A program made the translations under genes and the position numbers. Below the pieces are notes generated by a model, which did not search any database, was not told the DNA's origin, and saw only the letters and a list, made by a program, of their open reading frames with translations. Source: Persicaria tinctoria (Eukaryota; Streptophyta; Magnoliopsida; Caryophyllales; Polygonaceae). Taken from it: a DNA stretch of 64,000 nucleotides. The stretch spans positions 34,733,373 through 34,797,372 of the forward strand of contig JBANSL010000008.1 in the NCBI GenBank assembly GCA_037127255.1, in the 5' to 3' direction. Positions 57,719 through 64,000 of the stretch are shown here, one piece after another (positions within the stretch are counted from its first letter, which is position 1; each line of letters opens with the position of its first letter).

Positions 57719-60700
57719 GTGTTCAGCAATATACAGAACAATGGAGGTGGAGGGGTTGGCAATCCTCAATTGCCAATCTTCAAAAGAGTGAATTATCACT
57801 TCTGGAGCCTGAAGATGACCACTTTGTTCAAATCACAGGAAGTTTGGAACCTTGTTGATCAAGGATTTGAAGATGCAGATCCTCCTGAGCCAGGTCAAGC
57901 CTTGAGAGAGAAAAGAAAGAAAGATTCTAAGGCACTTTTCATGATTCAAAGTGCTCTAGATGATGAGGTTTTTCCAAGGATAGCAGCCTCTACAACTGCT
58001 CATGATGCTTGGGAAGTTTTGAAGCAAGAATACATGGGAGATGGGAGAGTAGTTACAGTCAAGTTGCAGACCTTAAGAAAGGAGTTTGAGACTCTGGTTA
58101 TGCAAGAGAAAGAGACTGCTCAAGTATTCTTGTCACGAGTATCTGGAATTGTCAACCATATGAGGACATATGGAGAGACTATGAGCAGTGAGACCATAGT
58201 GAGTAAGGTCTTGAGAAGTCTTACATAGAGGTATGATCATGTAGTTGCAGCCATTGAAGAATCAAAAGATCTGTCTGTGTACAGATTTGAAGAATTGTCT
58301 AGCTCCTTGAAAGCTCATGAATAGAGAATGAGCAGGACAAGTGAACAGAAGGAAGAAAAGGTTTTTCAAGGGAAAGATGATAACCAGAAGAGTAAGAATG
58401 AGGGTTCTTCAAGTAGGGGTGGCTTTAGAGGAGGTCACAGAGGAAGAGGCAACTATAGAGGTGGTCAAAGAGGTAGAGGAGGAAGAGGTTATGGCAGAGG
58501 TTAGTACAGTGGCTCAGGTAGGGGAAATAGAGGTGAGCAGGGAAAGGAGCAGTGGAAGGATTCCAATAGGAATCAAAGCAATGACTCAAGGCAGCAGAAG
58601 GGTGGCATTAGATGCTACTACTGCAAGAAATTCGGGCACAAGGAGGCCTTCTGTTGGGAGAAACAGGAGAATGAGCAAAAGGGAGTGAATTATACAGAGA
58701 AGAATGAGCAAGAAGAAAGGTTGTTCATGGCTTTGTCATCATTTGGAGACACTGCAAGCAGCATGTGGTATCTTGACAGTGGTTGTTCAAACCATATGTC
58801 AAGTTCAAGAGAGATGTTTAGAGAGCTTGATGAATCTAAGAAGGGAAGTGTCAAGCTAGGAGATAACAAGGTGTTAAAGGTTGAAGGGAGAAGAACCATT
58901 GTGATCAAGAGTGAGCAAGGAGGAGAGAAGTCCTTGCAAGATGTTCAGTATGTGCCCGGGCTTGCTCGTAATCTGTTGAGTGTTGGTCAGCTCCAAGAGA
59001 CAGGCTACTCAGTGTTGTTTGATGAGGATGCTTGTGTGATTAGAGACAAGAGAACAGGTGAAGTTGTTGTGAGGGTGAGCATGACTAAAAACAGAATGTT
59101 TCCTCTTGATTTGGCAAGAGGTGTGAATAGAGCAATGACAATGAAAGGAGGTGATGAGTCAAAGTTGTGGCATCACAGGTATGGGCACTTAAACATTCAA
59201 AGTTTGAAGATTCTCAGTACAAAATCAATGGTTAATGGTCTACCAAAGGTAGATGAATTAGATTTATGTGAAGGCTGTGTGTATGGAAAGCAATTTAAGG
59301 GACCTTTTCCAACTGGTGAAGCCTGGAGAGCTAGTGAATGCTTAGAATTGGTTCATGCAGATCTCTGTGGACCTATGCAAACAAATTCACTAGGAGGAAG
59401 CAAGTATTTCTTTCTCATAACTGATGATTTCAGTAGAATGAGTTGGATTTACTTTCTGAGATTGAAGTCTGAAGCTTTTGAGTGCTTCAAGAAGTTTAAA
59501 GCTCTCACAGAAAAACAGTCAGGCAAGATGTTGAAGGCTTTGAGGACTGATAGAGGAGGAGAATTTATGTCATTTGAGTTCATGTCATGGTGTGAAGAAA
59601 ATGGCATAAGGAGAGAGCTCACAACACCCTATACACCAGAGAAAAATGGGGTGGCTGAAAGGAAGAACAGAACTGTAGTTGAGATGGCAAGGTGCATATT
59701 AAAGGCAAGGAGGGTCCCAAACCAGTTTTGGTGTGAGGAAGTGGCTACAACAGTGTATATTCTCAACATTTCTCCAACAAAAGCTGTTGAGAATAGGACA
59801 CCTTTTGAGGTGTGGAGAGAAAAGAAGCCATATGTTGGTCATCTTAAGGTGTTTGGATGTGTGGCCTATGCAATGGTGAATTTAAGATCAAAGTTAGATG
59901 ACAAAGCTGAGAAGTGCATCTTTATTGGCTATGCAGTGCAATCAAAAGCTTACAAGTTGTACAATCTAGTAAGTAAGAAAACTATAGTAAGTAGAAATGT
60001 AGTTTTCAATGAAGAGATGAGCTGGGACTGGGAGAAGCCAGCAAGTGATCAAAGTGTTAGAGATGTGGTGAATATTGACAGTTCAAGTGCAGAAACTGGT
60101 GATGAAAATATGTTTGAAGATGATGGTGACAATGATCAAAATGGGAGTACTCCTGGATCACCTACACAACAGTCTAGCTCATCCAGCAGCCAACATTCAT
60201 CTCCTTGAAGCTCATCGAGTGAAACTCCTCCAAGAAGATTTAGATCACTCTCGGACATTTATGCCAGTTGTGGATTTGCACTTGCAGCAGCAGATCCAGA
60301 AAGCTTTGAAGAGGCTAAGGGAGAGGGCAAATGGATGAAAGCTATGAAAGAAGAGATGAATGCTATCCAGAGAAATGAAACTTGGAGTTTGGTTGAACTG
60401 CCAGCAGAAAAGAATGCAATTGGCCTGAAGTGGGTGTTCAGAACCAAGTTTAATACAGATGGAAGTGTTGCAAAGCATAAGGCAAGGCTGGTTGCCAAAG
60501 GTTATGCACAACAAGAGGGGATTGACTTTGAAGAAACCTTCTCACCAGTGGTGAGAATTGAGACAGTAAGGGTAGTATTGGCTTTAGCTGCTCAGTGGAA
60601 ATTGAAGGTGTATCAATTGGATGTCAAATCTGCATTTTTGAATGGAGAACTTCAAGAAGAAGTGTATGTTGAGCAGCCCATTGGTTTTGTGAAAGCTGGT

Positions 60701-61311
60701 GAAGAGAGTAAAGTACTAAGGCTCAAGAAAGCCTTGTATGGATTAAAGTAAGCTCCACGAGCTTGGTACAACAGGATTGATTCTTTCTTTGAAAAGAATG
60801 GCTTTAGCAGGAGTGAAAATGAACCTACCTTGTATGTGAAAGGTAGAGGAAAGAAGGAGTTTATAGTGGTGTGCTTGTATGTGGATGATATCATCTACTT
60901 TAGCATATCACAGAAAATGTTGAGTGAGTTCAAGAGATCCATGATGGAAGAATTTGAGATGACAGATTTGAATGAATTGAAGTACTTTCTTGGGCTGGAG
61001 ATAGATCAACAAGAAGATGGTATCTATCTATGTCAGAAGAAGTATGCTAAGGATCTTCTGAAGAAGTTCCACATGGAGGGATGTGATGTAGCATACACAC
61101 CCATGAATGTGAATGAGAAGCTGCACAGAGAGGATGGAACTGGAGCTGCAGATGAGAGAATGTATAGAAGTCTGGTGGGAGGCTTGAATTACTTGGCACA
61201 TACAAGGCCAGATATCACCTTTTGTGTGAGTGTGGTGTCAAGATTTATGCATGGTCCAACAAAGCAGGACATGGGAGCAGCCAAGAGAGTTCTCAAGTAC
61301 ATTGCAGGAAC
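57719..61311 (+). pseudogene. Copia gag-pol polyprotein, five nonsense codons
   Basis: One frame throughout. Gag (57719-58680) with HFWSLKM and a CCHC zinc knuckle CYYCKKFGHKEAFC (about 58612-58654); protease with LDSGCSNHM (about 58772); pre-integrase and integrase with HHRYGHLN, CEGCVYGK, HADLCG, RTDRGGEF and KNGVAERKNRT (59165-59675); reverse transcriptase from about 60335 with LDVKSAFLNGEL and YVDD (about 60880). Stops: 58226-58228, 58322-58324, 58502-58504 (all TAG), 60206-60208 (TGA), 60749-60751 (TAA). Each can arise from CAG, CGA or CAA by one C-to-T change. The gag frame opens with GTG where ATG would be expected. Confidence 0.88.
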
Positions 61312-61520
61312 TCGCTCCGACGGTCGCTCAACCAGATCCGGCCTCTCGCTCCAGATCTCGGACGGCCACATCCGGCGCTCGCTCCGGCCTCCGTCGCTCG
61401 CTCGCCATTAGCTAGCGTCTCTGGCGCCGGATCGAGAGCTCCATCACCTTACATGGGGAGCGGAGAGAGAGATTGAAGAGGCGGGATTGGGGGCAACGAT
61501 CAGGAAAAAAAATTGAGAAT
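61312..61520. other. GC-rich MULE sub-terminal island
   Basis: CGCTCGCTCC, GATCCGG and CGGACGG words resemble the GC-rich islands at 995-1400 and 13155-13500. It joins the broken copia element to the right TIR. Frames running from copia into this island (to 61415-61476) are chance fusions. Confidence 0.5.
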
Positions 61521-61623
61521 TAGTATATATAGTGGACATTTTGCTAAATTGTCAAAAAAACGTGACCATTTTGAAAATTCGTCCAAAAAAAGTGCTTGTT
61601 TTGCAAAATTTTTCATTTTTTAC

Positions 61624-63329
61624 TGGGGTAGACGAGTTTATTTGGTACATTAATGGGCCTACTAGGTTTTTTTTACAAATAGGCTCAATTTTTTGTCTAT
61701 TTGGTACCATTTTCTCAGATATATTTATGAAAAAAATGACTTTAATACCCTCACTTTTATTTCTTCTTCCCCTACCCATTGCCCTCTTTTCTTTATTTTT
61801 TCTCTATGAGAGTCGAACAAACAAGAGGAAGAAAACGTTGACGTCGCTGTTGGCTAGCTGCTCCAAGGTAAGCGCTTCTTCCTCTTACAATTTCCGATTT
61901 CGATCCAAACAGGAGGCCGGGATGCTGGTTCAAGGTGCCTGAATCGGGCAGCTTGTGATTTCTGTTATTTTTAGGAAGCAGGTCGCGTTGGAGCTTTGAA
62001 TTCGGCTGCCCTTTTTCCCCAACCACCATGTAACCTCCTTCGAGTCTTCGACTCCTCTCTCCTCTCTCTCAGGCAATGCACCAGTTGCACCGTCCTTGAA
62101 TCTCCCTCTGCTTGGGTTGTGGTTGTTTATGTCTCTCAATTTGTTTGCTAATCTGTTGGTGTGTTATTGCCATCGATTGGAGTGGAGAGTTAGTAAAAGT
62201 GTGAACTGAAGTTGTAGGACACTCTAAATTCGATATTTTCATAATTACTACTGAGCAAATATGATTGTTGTTGCTACAATAATTTGCAATGGGTGCCTGG
62301 CTTGTGAAAGTGAAAATTTATACTTCTTAAGCTCCACTATCCTCAGATTTTATTAATTGGTTGAAGAAAGTTATGGAATAGTGATATATTGGTCGAGTGA
62401 AATCTTATTGGTGTAGACTCGTGCTTGTAACTTGAGGATGCATTCCATATGGTCGATAAAATGCCTAAGAGAAAAACAAAAGTTGGACCTATTTGAGTTA
62501 TTATGTTAACCTCTACTTGGTATAGCTTCTTATTTTTTCTTTTCTTATGTGTTTTTCCCCATCAACTACTTCTAGTTATGAGATAGTAAGTCTTTCATCA
62601 TGATGCTCTACTCGATCCGTAGACATTTAATCAGTGCGGGGTTTATTTCTTATGGTTGGAGTCATACCTCAATGGCAATAAGATTTTAAAATCTTTTTGA
62701 TTGTTGTTATGATGTTGCGATTGTTGGGACATTATGGTTGATTTTGGACTTTGCATAAACTGTTGCGAACTTGCGAGCCTATCCGTGAGTTCTTCGTTCA
62801 TGGAAGTCTCCCTCATCAACTCCTCATGGAAGTCTCCCTCGTCAACTCCTCATCGCAGCGACCTAAGGTGTCTTCCGTAGCATATAGTCGTTCAGGTAGA
62901 TCAAGGTTGTGAGTAGTTAGATCCCAGTTGAGCTCGGTGAGATCCCGGTTGCGCTGAGTGAGATCCTGGTTGCGCTCCTTTTAGATCCCAGTTGATTGCA
63001 ATTAGATCCCGGTTGACTTCTTCCATGTGAACGAGCGTTGGGTTTCGGCAGCTGGTTGCATCATCTTACTCGTCACTATATTCGGCCCACTGCGATCAAA
63101 CATGCATGACAGCAGTTCAAGAATTACATTTGGAAATGCTATTAAATAATTATGAAATTTGATTCACATATGTAACAATCATACCAAACTATCCTTTATA
63201 CCAATAGAATTGCAATTAAAAGTTTCCATGTTCATGCTGACTGAACTTATGAGACATTTATCTAAAAGAAAGTATATAATGACAAATATTATGAAATTAT
63301 AAGTTTACCTTACCACCTTGGGAGACTTG
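61624..63329. other. Unassigned sequence, leader-like start
   Basis: 61640-61860 resembles a MULE-type terminus (TTTACAAATAGGCTCAATTT) followed by a leader ending in CTCCAAGGTAAGCG (donor about 61867). Its partner end was not found. 62790-62850 has a 26-bp direct repeat (CTCATGGAAGTCTCCCTC-TC). 62918-63025 has about five ~21-bp copies of AGATCCCGGTTG-GCT. The plus frame 61532-61942 has no recognisable domain. I see no supported gene. Confidence 0.4.
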
Positions 63330-63918
63330 TAGTGGTTGGGGTAGGCTCGTATGAGCGCGAGCCCACCCCGATTCCGGAAAAAAATACGAAAGGTTAAAAA
63401 AACAAAAAATAAAAAATAAAAAAAGTATAAGTTAATGAGAAGTGAAAATGGATCACAAAGTTTACTTTGCCTAGTTGGTAAAGTATAGATGGAAAACTTT
63501 TACCTCTTTATTAGAGTCCAAGGTTCAATTCCCACTTTTGACATTTTCTTCACTTATTTTTAACTATGTTTTTATATATAAGTTCAAAGGTTCAATTCCC
63601 ACTTTTGATATTTTCTTCACTTATTTTTAACTATGTTTTTATATATAAGTTCAAAGATCTTTTTAAATTGAGAATAATTAATTTCAATTAGTATTGTTTG
63701 AATTCTATTTATTCATTCATTAGAGGTTTTCTTGAATTTTTTTTAACTAATTATAAATTTTATTCATTTCTAATAATATGGATATATAACTCTTTGATTT
63801 TTTTACGTAATCCTTCACAATTAAATTTATTTAAAGTTTTACAAAACTCGTTTCATTATTACTTAATTTTTAGCCTAAATCTCGCCCACCCCTGTATTAC
63901 GGGCTGGCTCCGCCACTG
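63330..63918. mobile_element. Degenerate hAT (Tip100-like) remnant
   Basis: The complement of the right end begins CAGTGGCGGAGCCAGCCCGT, a terminus style common in plant hAT elements. The left end TAGTGGTTGGGGTAGGCTCG aligns imperfectly with it. No clear 8-bp TSD. The interior is AT-rich, contains the 67-bp tandem duplication, and has no transposase; the plus frame 63698-63937 is not convincing. Confidence 0.45.
63521..63655 (+). repeat. 67-bp tandem duplication
   Basis: Two copies of AGGTTCAATTCCCACTTTTG through TTATATATAAGTTCAA, differing at about one base (GACATTTT against GATATTTT). Confidence 0.9.
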
Positions 63919-64000
63919 GTTGGTGAGTGATATATGATAGGAGTACATGTTATGGGTAATTTTATCAATTACTGTATGGATGGGATAGGTGAGTGATATT

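Larger units (their letters stand above)
57214..61311 (+). mobile_element. Ty1/copia retrotransposon, 3' truncated
   Basis: 5' LTR, primer-binding site and one continuous gag-pol frame are present. The reverse transcriptase reaches LKYIAGT and then joins abruptly (about 61311) to GC-rich sequence of the host Pack-MULE. RNase H, polypurine tract and 3' LTR are absent. It therefore cannot transpose alone and travels, if at all, as cargo between the MULE TIRs. Confidence 0.85.
50241..61614. mobile_element. 11.4-kb Pack-MULE, perfect 9-bp TSD
   Basis: Left TIR 50241-50335 (GAGGAATTTTGCAAAATAGC, then GCCACG, TTTTGTAAAATGGCC) and right TIR, complemented, 61525-61614 (GAAAAATTTTGCAAAACAAG, GTCACG, TTAGCAAAATGTCC) match. 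ATTTTTTAC flanks both sides (50232-50240 and 61615-61623). This fixes both ends of a Mutator-like element. It encodes no transposase. Cargo in order: GC-rich leader (50340-50600), sigma-factor-like exon, minisatellites with a tRNA-like sequence, CDC48-like and GPAA1-like exons on the minus strand, and a copia element lacking its 3' end. The TIR family is the same as at 752-1876. Confidence 0.85.

Noticed and set aside
57312..57791. 159-codon gene before copia gag
   Set aside because: It lies in the 5' LTR and primer-binding region and overlaps gag in another frame.
61205..61476. Host fusion protein after reverse transcriptase
   Set aside because: Frames cross the truncation junction at about 61311 into GC-rich MULE sequence and end by chance.

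Overview
This is nuclear DNA of a flowering plant, probably a eudicot. It is AT-rich with short GC-rich islands, has GT-AG introns, plant-type TTTAGGG telomere-like words, Stowaway MITEs, Mutator-like elements (MULEs), Helitrons, a TRIM and a Ty1/copia element. I found no intact host gene. Almost every recognisable protein is a transposase, a retrotransposon polyprotein or a fragment of a host gene carried inside a transposon, so the window looks like a nested transposon graveyard, for instance pericentromeric DNA. Species cannot be fixed from sequence alone.

Layout. 1-2045: nested terminal-inverted-repeat (TIR) elements, the inner one a 1.1-kb MULE with a target-site duplication (TSD). 2180-3240: LINE 3' end and a MULE-like terminus. 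3701-5752: an inverted-repeat element whose ends are tRNA-like cloverleaves, split by a hAT element with an exact 8-bp TSD. 6376-7115: antisense Helitron. 7117-17168: three units with TIRs beginning AGGG, in alternating orientation and joined by (TA)n tracts (rice micron-like); they carry host gene pieces, a second tRNA-ended element and a large palindrome. 17361-19004: TIR element. 19270-26350: a decayed autonomous MULE whose transposase is cut by an inverted TRIM array. 26813-31310: Helitrons end to end. 31315-49260: a large two-gene MULE (DUF1985/Ulp1-like gene on +, transposase on -, convergent) with a nested 6.6-kb insertion and striking internal repeats. 50241-61614: an 11.4-kb Pack-MULE with a perfect 9-bp TSD, carrying exons resembling a plastid sigma factor, CDC48 and GPAA1, minisatellites, a tRNA-like sequence and a truncated copia element. 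61624-64000: further element termini and a hAT-like remnant.

How the parts relate. The two autonomous-type MULEs supply transposase-like genes, all broken by nonsense codons mostly reachable by C-to-T change, as expected for methylated silenced DNA. The most unusual signals are (i) a repeat family whose terminal inverted repeats are tRNA-like sequences followed by roughly 21-bp TGTGCAA minisatellites, (ii) the alternating (TA)n-linked units, (iii) GTGACAG/GTTACAG words spread through both introns and exons of the large MULE, reminiscent in principle of anti-silencing target motifs of Arabidopsis VANDAL elements, and (iv) the multi-gene Pack-MULE.
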